Shown in pieces: positions 1 through 9,465 of a stretch of 64,000 nt of DNA. The DNA is taken from contig NZ_FUKM01000063.1 in NCBI RefSeq assembly GCF_900163645.1, positions 51,990 through 115,989 on the forward strand, in the 5' to 3' direction. Numbering within the stretch: the first letter of the stretch is position 1; each line of letters opens with the position of its first letter. Both the position numbers and the translations under genes were made by a program. The stretch is from Halomonas citrativorans. Lineage in GTDB: Bacteria > Pseudomonadota > Gammaproteobacteria > Pseudomonadales > Halomonadaceae. The notes beneath the pieces were generated by a model. The model was given only the letters and a program-made list of their open reading frames with translations. It was not told the DNA's origin and ran no database searches.

Positions 1-1
1 T

Positions 2-79
2 TCTGCGGATCATTGGTGGAAGAAGCCCGCCGAGGAAGTGCTTCAGGTGTGTAAGGAGCGTTATCTGACGGTGGTGTAA
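2..79 (+). CDS. 3' end of an unidentified gene (partial)
   Basis: An open frame enters from the left edge and ends at TAA 77-79, giving 25 visible residues ending in a charged, Trp/Lys/Glu-containing tail (SADHWWKK..., ...KERYLTVV). The composition looks like a real protein C-terminus, but too little is visible to name a family. It lies on the same strand as the tct operon, about 170 bp upstream of tctC, and could be a catabolic gene for the substrate of that transporter; that is inference only. Confidence 0.4.
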   Translation, partial: SADHWWKKPAEEVLQVCKERYLTVV

Positions 80-89
80 ATCAATGACA

Positions 90-140
90 CTGTGATCAAA
101 ACGAAACTGTGATTAAAGCTAAGCCGTAATTAAAACCAAA
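90..140. repeat. Three degenerate 17-bp tandem repeats upstream of tctC
   Basis: Three consecutive 17-bp units are visible: CTGTGATCAAAACGAAA (90-106), CTGTGATTAAAGCTAAG (107-123) and CCGTAATTAAAACCAAA (124-140). They share the core TGATNAAA-like pattern. They lie in the spacer between the partial gene and tctC and could be iterated binding sites or slippage products. Confidence 0.7.
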
Positions 141-211
141 GCGCGACGATTACTATAAAAATAAACGTATCAAACGTGTTCGGAGTCCATGAATCCCTTT
201 GAGCAAACGAG

Positions 212-229
212 AGCGGCTTTAAAGTCGCT
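212..229. promoter_or_regulatory. 18-bp near-palindrome just upstream of tctC
   Basis: AGCG-G-CTTTAAAG-T-CGCT is a perfect inverted repeat except for one central-flanking pair. It ends 24 bp before the tctC start and just ahead of its Shine-Dalgarno GGAGAG. It is a plausible operator for the TetR-family regulator encoded downstream of tctA, but nothing in the sequence proves which protein binds it. Confidence 0.3.
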
Positions 230-253
230 TAAATAACAACAACGGAGAGAGCT

Positions 254-1288
254 ATGAATGTCATTAAGACCACACTGAGCAGCGGTTTAATAGCGGCTGT
301 CACCTTAACGGGGTCCGCGCTGGCGGAAGATTGGCAGCCCACGAAACCCATTAACATCATCGTGCCTTGGGGCGCGGGCGGCTCTACTGACCAGGTGACC
401 CGAGTAACCGCCGCTCTCCTGGAAGAGCACTTGGGTCAGAGCGTGGTGGTGGTAAACCAAAGCGGTGCCTCCGGTGCTATTGGTACACGGGAAGTGTTGG
501 AATCCGCACGAGATGGCTACACTTGGACCGCCAATGCCATCGCCAATAATGCTAACTACTCAATTACCGGTCTGATTGAAGACACGGATATTGATGATTG
601 GCATATTTACCTGTCGGTCGCTAACGTGCCGGTGGTCAGCGTCCCCTCCAACAGCGAGTTCGATAGTTTCGGCGAGCTACTTGAGGCATTGAACGAACGT
701 GGCAATCAAATCACCGTGGCAACCGCTGGAGTGACATCCTCCGGCGGGACCGCTATTGCCACGCTCAGCGATGAGGGCGGCCTTGACTACAACATGATCA
801 CCTACGACGGTGGCAATCCCGCCGTGGTGGCGGCAGCACGCGGCGAAGCCATGCTGACCACTCAGCTGGCCGTGGAACAGGCCGAGATGCTCCGTGGCGG
901 GCGGCTTAAGCCTTTGGCCGTGTTAAGTGATCGTTCCTTAACGATTGATGGCATGGACGAGCCCATTCCGCCCATCACTGAATGGCTGCCCGACATACAC
1001 GTCGCACCTGACTACTTCGGGATTTTCATCCCGCGTGGCGCGCCGGATGAAGTCGTCGCCACCATGGACCGCATCTGGGAGGAGCATATTATGACGTCCC
1101 AGGAACTGCAGGATTATGCGGACAGGCAAGGCGCCATCTTTGACCCATCCTATGGCGATGAAGCGCGTGAGCGGGCCATGCCGATCGCTATTCAAGAAGC
1201 CTGTGCCTACGTTGACCGCGGCGAGGCTGAGATTGATCCCATCGAAATCGGTATTGATTGTGAAACGCGCAGCGAAGTGTCCCAGTGA
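254..1288 (+). CDS. tctC: Tripartite tricarboxylate transporter substrate-binding protein (Bug family)
   Basis: This is the periplasmic solute receptor of a TctCBA secondary transporter. A clear Sec signal peptide ends ALA|ED at residue 24, followed by the family hallmark KPINIIVPWGAGGSTD near residue 32, which forms the carboxylate-binding loop in Bug proteins. The length (344 aa) is slightly above the family norm of about 320. A GGAGAG Shine-Dalgarno precedes the ATG. It is followed 99 bp later by tctB and then tctA in the standard C-B-A order. The substrate is unknown: Bug receptors bind many different carboxylates and the sequence alone does not decide between them. Confidence 0.9.
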   Translation: MNVIKTTLSSGLIAAVTLTGSALAEDWQPTKPINIIVPWGAGGSTDQVTRVTAALLEEHLGQSVVVVNQSGASGAIGTREVLESARDGYTWTANAIANNANYSITGLIEDTDIDDWHIYLSVANVPVVSVPSNSEFDSFGELLEALNERGNQITVATAGVTSSGGTAIATLSDEGGLDYNMITYDGGNPAVVAAARGEAMLTTQLAVEQAEMLRGGRLKPLAVLSDRSLTIDGMDEPIPPITEWLPDIHVAPDYFGIFIPRGAPDEVVATMDRIWEEHIMTSQELQDYADRQGAIFDPSYGDEARERAMPIAIQEACAYVDRGEAEIDPIEIGIDCETRSEVSQ

Positions 1289-1387
1289 CAGTGAGGGCGG
1301 CCGGGAAGGCTGCCCCTGCTTTTTACCCAAGCCTGTGGTTCCGTTCATCTATCAATGTTATTTGCCTACCCATAGGAGAAATGACCG

Positions 1388-1909
1388 ATGACGAATAACT
1401 CCAACCGTTTGAGCCAAGCCGACCTGGTCACCGGCATTGTATTTGTGGTGTTGGGTCTAACGGTCTTCTATTTGTCCTGGACCATGCCACGCCTTGAGTC
1501 GAGAGGTATACATCCTTCAACCATTCCCGGGTTGGTACCCATGATTCTGGGTGGTTTGCTGGCGCTCAGCGGTCTGCTCTTGGCTTTGCGCTCTTGGCGT
1601 CAGGGGGCGAGTAGGCACTTCAGCCCCCTAAATAGCCTGCGCGCTATGCTGGCTAACGAAGAATCCCGACGTCTGTTGGCCATGTTAATTCTAACGTTGA
1701 GCTATGCACTGATATTGGTCGGCTGGTTACCGTTTTGGCTGGCTACCGGTGTGTATATTTTTGTCTCAATCGTATTGTTTGAGCGCTATTTGACCGCTAA
1801 ACCCGTGCCATTGGCGCGTTGCTTGATCCTGGCAGGCATCCAATCGGTAGTGGTGGCGTTGGTAGTCACGCTGGTATTCCAGGAAATTTTCCTGGTGCGT
1901 CTGCCATGA
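1388..1909 (+). CDS. tctB: Tripartite tricarboxylate transporter small membrane subunit
   Basis: A 173-residue protein with four predicted hydrophobic segments (about residues 15-32, 45-65, 97-120, 145-168), the size and pattern of the TctB family. TctB is the poorly conserved small inner-membrane subunit that pairs with TctA. It starts at an ATG with AGGAGA about 8 bp upstream. It lies between tctC and tctA with a 22-bp gap to tctA, so all three are probably one transcript. Identification rests on size, topology and position more than on individual residues. Confidence 0.85.
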   Translation: MTNNSNRLSQADLVTGIVFVVLGLTVFYLSWTMPRLESRGIHPSTIPGLVPMILGGLLALSGLLLALRSWRQGASRHFSPLNSLRAMLANEESRRLLAMLILTLSYALILVGWLPFWLATGVYIFVSIVLFERYLTAKPVPLARCLILAGIQSVVVALVVTLVFQEIFLVRLP

Positions 1910-1931
1910 AGGGCTCTATGAGGAAGTCACT

Positions 1932-3476
1932 ATGTTTATGATGGAAGAACTCGGCATGCTGGCCCAAGGCGTGGGGCATTTTATGACCCCAATGAGCCTT
2001 TTTAATATTGCCTGGGCGAGCCTGCTGGGAATTGTTATCGGCATGTTGCCGGGCCTGACAGCCACCATGGGGGTGGCGTTGCTGGTAACACTCACCTACG
2101 GCATGCCGGGTGACCAAGCCATTCTGACGCTGATCTGTATGTACGTTGGGGCCATTTACGGTGGTGGACGCAGTGCCATTTTGCTGAATATCCCCGGCAC
2201 TCCAGCCAGCGCAGCAACCAGTCTGGATGGCTACCCACTGGCCCAGCAGGGGAAGGCCGGTTATGCAATGGGGCTGGCCACTACAAGCTCGGCGATTGGC
2301 ACCTTCGTTGGTATTTTCTTCCTGGCCATACTGGCATCCACACTGGCCGAGTTTGCTTTCAATTTTGGTTCCTATGAGTTCTTCTGGCTGGCGGTCTTTG
2401 GGGTTGTCATCTCTGGGCGATTGACCGGTGCCGACGATCCCTTGAAAGGTTATATCGCCGGGTTGCTTGGCTTGCTGGTGGCCATGATCGGGATGGAAAG
2501 CCTGCATGCTTTCCGGCGCTTCGATTTTGGCATTTCCAATCTTTCAGGCGGCATCGACATTATCCCCGCCATGGTGGGGGCCTTCGGGTTTGCTGAAATT
2601 TTGACCGTTATGCGGCGTAAGCTGGACGCCCAAGTAATTGTTTCTCAAGGGCGCACTATTCCTCACTTTAGGGATGTCTGGAATTACCGCCGAACGGCGA
2701 TTCGATCCGGAATCATTGGAACGATAGTGGGCATTATCCCCGGTGTGGGCGAAGATATCGGCAGCTGGTCTTCCTATGCCGCCGCACGTCGCGCCAGTAA
2801 GGAAAAGGAAAAATTTGGCAAGGGTTCGTATGAAGGGCTGACCGCAGCAGAAACCGGTAATAGTGCTGTCATTCCTGGCGCGCTGATCCCGGTGTTAACG
2901 CTGGCAATCCCCGGCTCTACCGCCTCCGCCGTCCTCATCGCCGCCATGTATATTCATGATATTCGGCCAGGCCCAATGCTGATGATTGAGAACCCGGATT
3001 TTCTCTATCAGGTTATTGCGATGCTGCTGTTCACCACGGTGGCCATTACTATCTATGGTCTATCGATGACCAAATTGCTGGTCAAAGTATTGAGCGTACC
3101 TCGGCAAAAATTGATGCCGGTGATCTATGTGCTCTGCGTGGTGGGTTCGTTTGCCATTTCCCAGCAAATGTTTGACGTCTACGTGATGGTATTCTTCGGG
3201 TTAGCCGGCTACCTGCTGCGAGAAATGAAGTATCCCATGGCACCTATTGTGCTGGGCATCATTCTGGGTAGCTTGCTCGACACCAACCTCCGCCGAGGGC
3301 TTGCGCTGACCGGAGGTGACATGACCCCTTTCTTTACCCGCCCGGTGAGTTTGGTACTATGTCTAATTAGCGTTATTGCAATCCTGCTGAGTATCCCGGC
3401 TGTTAACCGCCTGCTCTTGCGAGGTCTGAAAAAGGTGAGGCTAGTAATAAAATGGCCTGTCAAAAACGGAGCGTAA
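1932..3476 (+). CDS. tctA: Tripartite tricarboxylate transporter large permease
   Basis: The 514-residue, strongly hydrophobic permease carries TctA family signatures: GMLPGLTATMGVA near residue 36, YGGGRSAILLNIPGTP near 75, and the repeat-like segment GIIPGVGEDIGSW near 270. TctA is the 12-TM channel subunit that imports carboxylates using the ion gradient, with TctB and the TctC receptor. The start has a GAGGAAG Shine-Dalgarno. It is the last gene of tctCBA; a TetR regulator begins 35 bp after its stop on the same strand, so the regulator may be co-transcribed. Confidence 0.93.
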   Translation: MFMMEELGMLAQGVGHFMTPMSLFNIAWASLLGIVIGMLPGLTATMGVALLVTLTYGMPGDQAILTLICMYVGAIYGGGRSAILLNIPGTPASAATSLDGYPLAQQGKAGYAMGLATTSSAIGTFVGIFFLAILASTLAEFAFNFGSYEFFWLAVFGVVISGRLTGADDPLKGYIAGLLGLLVAMIGMESLHAFRRFDFGISNLSGGIDIIPAMVGAFGFAEILTVMRRKLDAQVIVSQGRTIPHFRDVWNYRRTAIRSGIIGTIVGIIPGVGEDIGSWSSYAAARRASKEKEKFGKGSYEGLTAAETGNSAVIPGALIPVLTLAIPGSTASAVLIAAMYIHDIRPGPMLMIENPDFLYQVIAMLLFTTVAITIYGLSMTKLLVKVLSVPRQKLMPVIYVLCVVGSFAISQQMFDVYVMVFFGLAGYLLREMKYPMAPIVLGIILGSLLDTNLRRGLALTGGDMTPFFTRPVSLVLCLISVIAILLSIPAVNRLLLRGLKKVRLVIKWPVKNGA

Positions 3477-3511
3477 TGCGGTCATTCGAATAACTTACAA
3501 GGTGCTTATCA

Positions 3512-4144
3512 GTGGGTCGTAAACGCAATCCGGACTTAACTCGACAAGACATTCTTAAAGCTGCGCACGATGAATTTTGCGAGCGGGGCTTTGAGGGTGC
3601 TCGCGTCGACAGCATTGCAGAAAAAGCCGGTGCTAATAAACGCCTGCTTTACCATTACTTTGGCAATAAGGAAGAGCTCTACAAAATCGTATTGCTGGGC
3701 GCTTATCAGACGATTCGTGCTGGCGAGCGAGAGTTAAGCCTGGATCAGTACTCGCCGGAAGAAGCCATGGATCGGCTAGTGCGTTTTACCTTCCGGCATT
3801 TTCATCAGAACCCCTGGTTCTTGCGCCTGTTGACGACGGAAAATCTCAACTATGCACGCTTTTTGAAAACGCTGCCGGAAGTGAAGCAACTGCATTCACC
3901 GCTGGTTGCTCAAATCCGAACTCTGATCCAGCGGGGTGCAGAAAAAGGCGTGTTCCGGCAGGATGTGGACCCGATTCAGCTGTACATTTCTATCGCCGCA
4001 TTAGGGTATTTCTACATCTCTAATGTCCATACGCTGTCGATCATTTTCGATAAAGATCTTTCGCACATTGCCATGATTCAGGAACGTGAAGCACACGCTG
4101 TCTCCATGGTGCTGGATTATCTGCGCTATCGAAAAAGCGACTGA
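3512..4144 (+). CDS. TetR/AcrR family regulator next to tctCBA
   Basis: A 210-residue protein with an N-terminal TetR helix-turn-helix (residues 8-55, including the typical segment AGANKRLLYHYFGNKEELY) and a helical ligand-binding C-terminal half. The start is GTG, preceded by AAGGTG. It directly follows tctA on the same strand with no visible terminator, which suggests it controls the tct operon, perhaps through the near-palindrome at 212-229. The effector is not predictable; the transported carboxylate is the obvious guess. Confidence 0.85.
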   Translation: MGRKRNPDLTRQDILKAAHDEFCERGFEGARVDSIAEKAGANKRLLYHYFGNKEELYKIVLLGAYQTIRAGERELSLDQYSPEEAMDRLVRFTFRHFHQNPWFLRLLTTENLNYARFLKTLPEVKQLHSPLVAQIRTLIQRGAEKGVFRQDVDPIQLYISIAALGYFYISNVHTLSIIFDKDLSHIAMIQEREAHAVSMVLDYLRYRKSD

Positions 4145-4161
4145 CAGCCAAGGCTCATCTG

Positions 4162-4186
4162 CCAAGCCGCGTTCAAGGCGGCTTGG
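4162..4186. terminator. Hairpin between convergent tetR and baeR-like genes
   Basis: A perfect 9-bp stem, CCAAGCCGC / GCGGCTTGG, with a 7-nt loop lies between two convergent genes. No T-tract follows on either strand, so it is a hairpin in terminator position rather than a canonical intrinsic terminator. Confidence 0.4.
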
Positions 4187-4247
4187 TCAAATGCTGAGCT
4201 CTGATAGCCGGTTGTGGGGGCGCTTGTAGGCCTTTGAATCCTGCGGG

Positions 4248-4970
4248 TTAGCCCTCGGGCTGATATTTGTACCCTACCCCATACACCGAACGAATGATCT
4301 CCTGCTCGGGGAGGGCTTCGGTGATTTTTTTGCGCAGCTTTTTAATATGGCTGTCGACGGTGCGTTCAGAAACAATCCGGTTGTCGCGGTACATATGATC
4401 CATTAGCTGCTCACGGCTAAAGATTCGTCCAGGTGACTGCATCATTACCCGCAGCAGCTGAAATTCAACCGCGGTGAGGCCCAGGTCATGGCCGTTGGCT
4501 AGCGCCTGCCAGCCATCGTCATTTAGGGTCACGGGGGTTGAAACCGCTACCTCAGGGGTGTGGGCCTGTTCGGCAAGTGCTTGGCTGCGGCGTAGTACCG
4601 CTTTCACGCGGGCGACTACTTCGCGGGGGCTGAAAGGTTTGCAGATATAGTCATCGGCGCCCAGCTCCAGCCCTAGCAGTCGGTCTACTTCCTCTACCTT
4701 GGCGGTCACCATAATAATCGCGATAGCAGGCCACGCCTGACGTATTTCCCGGCAGAGCGTCAAACCATCCTTGCCGGGCAGCATGACATCCAAAAGCACC
4801 AACGTGGTGGGGTGCTGCTGCAACCAGGGTATCACATTGTCGCCATGACCTAGCGTTGCAACATTAAAACCGTGGGAGCTTAAATAATCATCCATGAGGC
4901 GGGCAATTTTGGGCTCGTCCTCAACAATCAATAGCGGGGCGTCTTGGGACATGGCGGGCTCGCTTGTCAT
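4248..4970 (-). CDS. baeR: BaeR-like response regulator (OmpR/PhoB family)
   Basis: The 240-residue protein has a receiver domain (phospho-acceptor Asp61 in LLDVMLPG, Lys111 in DDYICKPFSPRE) and a C-terminal winged helix ending in RSVYGVGYKY. From memory of E. coli BaeR the match is close (GLTLCREIR, EVDRLLGLELGADDYICKP), better than to other OmpR-type regulators. The ATG at 4970 shares its A with the TAA of the kinase gene (TAATG), which decides this start over one 39 bp upstream. In enterobacteria BaeSR controls mdtABC-type efflux in response to envelope stress; here the same link is kept, because an RND pump lies directly upstream. Confidence 0.88.
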   Translation of the reverse strand: MTSEPAMSQDAPLLIVEDEPKIARLMDDYLSSHGFNVATLGHGDNVIPWLQQHPTTLVLLDVMLPGKDGLTLCREIRQAWPAIAIIMVTAKVEEVDRLLGLELGADDYICKPFSPREVVARVKAVLRRSQALAEQAHTPEVAVSTPVTLNDDGWQALANGHDLGLTAVEFQLLRVMMQSPGRIFSREQLMDHMYRDNRIVSERTVDSHIKKLRKKITEALPEQEIIRSVYGVGYKYQPEG

Positions 4971-6370
4971 TAATGGGAAGTCAGTAACGGAAAACGTAAG
5001 GTCCAGCAAAGCCCGCCTAGCGGAGCATTGGATGCCTCAAGCGTTGCACCGTGCGCAATCACCAGGGCGCTTGCAATGGATAGCCCCAGGCCGCTACCGC
5101 CGCTTGCCCGGTTGCGTGACCCTTCAACACGGTAAAGGCGCTCGGTAAGTCGGGAAAGCTCACTTTCTGGAACGCTCGGTGCGCTATCCTGCCAAACAAT
5201 CACTGCGTGGGCACGCTCAATGTTGAGCGTTACTTGAAGTTTTCCCGGTGCATCGGTGTAGGCACAGCTGTTATCCAACAGATTATTCCATAGCTGATGC
5301 AGTCGCTGGGCATCACCTCGAATTATCACGTCGGGGGCAATGTGCGTCGTGAGCGTAAGGCCGCTGCCATTGAGCCAACGGTCTGCATCTTCAAGGCGGC
5401 TGGCCAGGCTTTCGCTAAGATTCATGGGGGCCAGATGAATATCAAGCGCGCCAGCATCGCTTTGCGAAAGCAGGCGTAAATCGGCGACCAGGTGCTCAAG
5501 TTGGGCAACTTCCTGTGCCAGCGAGCTGAGGTTTTCCTGATTTAGTGGGCGAATGCCGTCCTGCATGGCCTCAATCTCTCCACGTAGCACGGCCAAGGGC
5601 GTGCGCAGTTCGTGGGCGGTGTCGGAGACCCAGCGTGCACGGGCGTCACGGTTGGCTTCTAGCGTCGCCGCCAGCACGTTGAAATCCCGCGCCAAACGGG
5701 CAAGCTCATCCCGACCACGCTCAGGTAGGCGAGTATGGTAGTTGCCTTCGGTAAGCCGCCGCGTGGCGATAGCCAGTGCCCGCGTACGTCGACTTAACCA
5801 CCACGAGAGCCCAGCGGCCAGCAGCAGCGATGCTAGTCCAATCGAGATAACAATAATTACCAGGTTGCGCTGTTGAAGTTCTAGAAAGCGATTTTCCATG
5901 CGCTCCATCATCTGCTGAGGAGGGCGAAACCCTAACGAGCCAATGGCCTCGTTGTCGCTGTGGAGCGTGAGCCAGCGCCAATCGCCGGGGCCCATGCGGC
6001 CATTCATGGGCGGAATGACAAAGGCGCCGTTTGGCGCACGCAGCGCAAAATCCTGCGCTTCGCCCAGGGGGGAGGGGCGTTCACGATGCTCCTGACCCAG
6101 TTCAAAGCGTACGATATGCGGCCAGCGTTCCGGGTTGTGTTCAAGCCAGCGCCAGTCCTGCTGGGTTTCCCAGCGGGTAATCAAACCATCGGCCAGCAGC
6201 ATGGCACGGCGTTCCTGGGCCTGGTTTAAATAGTCGATAAAACCACGGTCGATACTGTAGGAAACGGCTAGAAACATGGTGGCGGAAATGGCCACGTTAA
6301 CGCTGAGTATGGCCGAGAACAGCTTTAGTCCTAGCCGGGATGGACGCCAAGTGGGCAAGGTAACGGCCAT
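4970..6370 (-). CDS. baeS: BaeS-like sensor histidine kinase
   Basis: A 466-residue membrane kinase. TM1 spans about residues 17-38, a periplasmic sensor of about 130 residues follows, TM2 is near 170-190, then a HAMP linker, the HisKA box DTAHELRTPLAVLRGE near residue 250, and a HATPase domain with the N box NNLLDNSCAYT and G box GGSGLGLS. The segments RGFIDYL, GSRNRASGGSGLGL and LAVLRGEIEAMQDG match what I know of E. coli BaeS. It shares one base with both neighbours (pump stop/own start TGATG; own stop/baeR start TAATG), so translation of the operon is probably coupled. Confidence 0.88.
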   Translation of the reverse strand: MAVTLPTWRPSRLGLKLFSAILSVNVAISATMFLAVSYSIDRGFIDYLNQAQERRAMLLADGLITRWETQQDWRWLEHNPERWPHIVRFELGQEHRERPSPLGEAQDFALRAPNGAFVIPPMNGRMGPGDWRWLTLHSDNEAIGSLGFRPPQQMMERMENRFLELQQRNLVIIVISIGLASLLLAAGLSWWLSRRTRALAIATRRLTEGNYHTRLPERGRDELARLARDFNVLAATLEANRDARARWVSDTAHELRTPLAVLRGEIEAMQDGIRPLNQENLSSLAQEVAQLEHLVADLRLLSQSDAGALDIHLAPMNLSESLASRLEDADRWLNGSGLTLTTHIAPDVIIRGDAQRLHQLWNNLLDNSCAYTDAPGKLQVTLNIERAHAVIVWQDSAPSVPESELSRLTERLYRVEGSRNRASGGSGLGLSIASALVIAHGATLEASNAPLGGLCWTLRFPLLTSH

Positions 6371-9300
6371 CAGGAAGTGCCCTCCTGAAGGGGTTGGCGA
6401 GGCATGCTAAGACGCTCACGCCAGTTCTCCAGGCCCAGGTAAAGGCAGGGCACCAGTATCAGCAAAATGGCCGTCGCGAAGATCATGCCAAAGCCCAGCG
6501 AGATCGCCATGGGGATCATAAAACGCGCCTGTCGCGAGGTTTCCAGAATCATAGGCGCCAGGCCCAGAAAGGTGGTAAGCGTGGTCATCATGATAGGCCG
6601 CAGGCGCCGGGTAGCCGCCGCCACAATGGCTGCGCGAGGCGCCATCCCTTCGCGCCGCTTGCGGTTGGCGTAATCAATCAGTACCAGCGCATCGTTAATC
6701 ACCACACCGGAAAGCGCCAGCATGCCCAGTAGACTGATAATCGAAAGCCCAAACCCCATAATCATGTGGCCCACCACAGCACCAACAACGCCAAACGGAA
6801 TGGCCGCAAGCACCAGCAAGGGCTGCAAATAGCTTCTGAAGGGAATCGCCAGCAGTGCGTAAAGTGCGGCCAGCATCAGCCACATGGCGGTGCGAAGGGC
6901 TGCCAGGTTGTCGGCGGTATCCTGCTGGCGGCCGCCCAGGCTGACCTCAAGCCCCGGCCAAGAGTTTGTAAGCGTTGGGAACACGTCTTCTTGAAGGGTG
7001 GCCAGTACCTGGTTAATGGTTTGATCGCCCTCTGAGTCCGCCGTCACGGTGATAATGCGCCTGCCATCAATGCGTTGCAGGCTGCTTGAGGCTTGACTTA
7101 AGGTAATGTCTGCCACACGAGCAAGCGGCACGCTAAGCCCGTCGGGTGTGCGTACTGGCATGCGGTAAAGTTCGTTTAAGCTCGCGCGGTCGGCTTCGGG
7201 CAGGCGTACCTCTACGCTAATTTCGCTGCGGCCCACAAACTGCTCAACCGCCGTGGCACCTTGTAAAGGTCCGCGCAGTGCCTGGGCCAGGTCGCTGCCG
7301 GTCAGGCCTAGCGCCCGGCCTTCTGCGGAAAGGCGCATTTCAAGCTGGGGTTTGCCATCGCCAATCCCGCTGTCAATATCGGTCAGCCCATACTCACCAA
7401 GCACTTCGGCCAACCGGGTGGCGGCGGCTTCCAGCACTTGGGTATCGGGGTGAGATAAGCGCAGGCTAAGCGCAGCGCCGCTGCCGGGGCCGCCAAAATC
7501 TGACTCAAAACGTACCGACTGGGCGCCCACTAAATCCCCCGCCAGCTCGCGCCATTCACCTGCAATACGTGAAGGTGGCCAGGCTTCCAGGCTGTCATTG
7601 GCGATATCGAGCCGTACCTGCAACTCTTCTCCGTCCAGGCGGCTGCGCGTGCTGCTAAAGGCCAGTGTCTCTTCGCGCTCGCTCAACTGCTGGGCGGCGT
7701 CCAGTAGCTGTTGGCTAAGTTCTCGGCTAACGCTGATATTGGTGCCAATTGGCAGCGTTACCGTTGCCTGAACTTGATCTGACTCTGCACGGGGCATGAG
7801 TGAAAAGCCCAGCCGTCCACTCATTGACCACGCTAGCACTACCACCAGCACCGCAACGCCGATGGAAACACTCAGTAAGCGTTGATTAAGTGCGCGTTGA
7901 AGAAACGGTTCAAACTGATGGTATGTAAAGTGATGCAGCCCGCCCTGCAGGCGCTGGCGCAACGCTTCCAGCGGCCGCTGCCAGGCCGGTGTTTCACGCG
8001 GTTTACGGCTATGCGCCAAGTGGGAGGGGAGGATAAACAGCGCTTCGGCCCAGGAGATTAAAAACACCGTGACGACCACAACGGGCAGGGTGGCAAACAG
8101 CATGCCCAAAAAGCCGGGTAAAAACAGCAAGGGCAGAAACGCCACGATATTCGACAAAATGGCAAAGGTGAGCGGAACGGCAATTTCACCGGCCCCTTTT
8201 ACCGCCGCATCGCGCAGAGAGTAGCCTTCCTCGCGATAGCTATAGATGTTTTCGCCCACCATGATTGCATCATCCACCACGATCCCCAGCGCGATAATGA
8301 AGGCGAACATCGACATCATGTTCAGCGAGACGCCGATCCAGGGCAGGAACAGCATGGCGCCCAAAAAGGCAGTGGGAATACCCAGCGTGACCCAAAACGC
8401 CAGCCGCGCTTCAAGAAACAGTGCCATGAGCACCATCACCAGCGCCAGGCCCATCCAGGCATTCTTCAACAGCAGGCTTAAGCGGTCCTCGTATATTTCT
8501 GAGCTGTCGCGTGCAACGTCCAGGCTAACGCCCGGTGGTAGCCCCGCTCGCAAGCGCTCCAGCTCGCCGTATACCGCCTCGGAAATGCTGGTCGGTGTCT
8601 GGTGGCCCACCTGATAGATATTGACCGATAGGCCCGGCTCGCCATTGTAAAACTCTTCACGATCCGTTTCGGCAAAGCCGTTGCTCACGCGGGCGATATC
8701 ATCCAGAAAAATGGGCGTGCCCTGGGCAGTGGTAAGGATTGGCAGGTCGGCAAACTCGGCGGCGCTGTTGCGTCGGCCTTGGTAGCGCACCAGCCACTCG
8801 CCTTCAGCCGTGGTGAGTTGGCCGCTTGCCAGGTCCAGCGCTTCAGCCCCAATGCGACTGGCAAGCTGCTGATGATCAAGCCCGTAGCGCTCAATAGCTT
8901 CTTCATCCAGATGAATCTGGATCTCGCGCTCGCGATTGCCCGAAAGCTCGGCGCGCGAAATACCCTCAGCGGCCTGCAGTTCAGCGCGCACATCCTCGGC
9001 GGCGTCGTGAAGGGCGGCAAGCCCAACCGAGCCGTAAACTTGAAGGCTGACCACACTGCGCGATCTGCCCGCTAGCGTGAAGCGGGGCGGGTCGGCGGCA
9101 CTGGGTAGGGTAGTGATGGCGTTGACCGCCTGCTGAATATCCTGATAAACGCGCATCACATCGACGCCGTCAATCAGCGTCGCGCTGACCATACCGCTGC
9201 CTTCACCAGCGCTGGAGGTCAGCTCATCAATACCTTCTACATTCGATACCGCCGCTTCAACGGGGAGCAGTAGGCTCTGCTCGACATCTTCTGGCGTGGC

Positions 9301-9465
9301 GCCGGGGTAGCTGATGCTGACCTGAACAATTTCAATTTCAAACTCAGGAAAGACCTCTTTTTTTATCGCGAGCGATGCCATAAGCCCCCCCACGATAAAC
9401 AGCAGCATCAGCAGATTAGGGGCAACGCCATGGTCAATCATCCAGGCAAGCGGACCGCGACGCAT
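6370..9465 (-). CDS. RND efflux pump permease (HAE1/AcrB-like family)
   Basis: A 1031-residue inner-membrane RND transporter that exports drugs or other amphiphiles using proton influx. It has the N-terminal TM1, a large periplasmic domain starting with SYPGATPEDVEQSLLLPVE, the proton-relay pair Asp-Asp in GIVVDDAIMVGEN near residue 400, and the duplicated second half with GVVINDALVLIDY near 925. Length is as expected for one full pump. It is the second gene of the membrane-fusion / pump / BaeS / BaeR operon, overlapping the fusion gene by one base (TAATG). No outer-membrane channel gene is present nearby, so it presumably uses a TolC-like protein encoded elsewhere. Confidence 0.93.
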   Translation of the reverse strand: MRRGPLAWMIDHGVAPNLLMLLFIVGGLMASLAIKKEVFPEFEIEIVQVSISYPGATPEDVEQSLLLPVEAAVSNVEGIDELTSSAGEGSGMVSATLIDGVDVMRVYQDIQQAVNAITTLPSAADPPRFTLAGRSRSVVSLQVYGSVGLAALHDAAEDVRAELQAAEGISRAELSGNREREIQIHLDEEAIERYGLDHQQLASRIGAEALDLASGQLTTAEGEWLVRYQGRRNSAAEFADLPILTTAQGTPIFLDDIARVSNGFAETDREEFYNGEPGLSVNIYQVGHQTPTSISEAVYGELERLRAGLPPGVSLDVARDSSEIYEDRLSLLLKNAWMGLALVMVLMALFLEARLAFWVTLGIPTAFLGAMLFLPWIGVSLNMMSMFAFIIALGIVVDDAIMVGENIYSYREEGYSLRDAAVKGAGEIAVPLTFAILSNIVAFLPLLFLPGFLGMLFATLPVVVVTVFLISWAEALFILPSHLAHSRKPRETPAWQRPLEALRQRLQGGLHHFTYHQFEPFLQRALNQRLLSVSIGVAVLVVVLAWSMSGRLGFSLMPRAESDQVQATVTLPIGTNISVSRELSQQLLDAAQQLSEREETLAFSSTRSRLDGEELQVRLDIANDSLEAWPPSRIAGEWRELAGDLVGAQSVRFESDFGGPGSGAALSLRLSHPDTQVLEAAATRLAEVLGEYGLTDIDSGIGDGKPQLEMRLSAEGRALGLTGSDLAQALRGPLQGATAVEQFVGRSEISVEVRLPEADRASLNELYRMPVRTPDGLSVPLARVADITLSQASSSLQRIDGRRIITVTADSEGDQTINQVLATLQEDVFPTLTNSWPGLEVSLGGRQQDTADNLAALRTAMWLMLAALYALLAIPFRSYLQPLLVLAAIPFGVVGAVVGHMIMGFGLSIISLLGMLALSGVVINDALVLIDYANRKRREGMAPRAAIVAAATRRLRPIMMTTLTTFLGLAPMILETSRQARFMIPMAISLGFGMIFATAILLILVPCLYLGLENWRERLSMPRQPLQEGTS

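Noticed and set aside
6370..9465. Many ORFs of 60-120 codons antisense to the RND pump, leuA, doeD, ycaO and lptD
   Set aside because: They are shadows of GC-rich coding genes: no ribosome sites, no recognisable domains, and Arg/Pro/His-rich composition.
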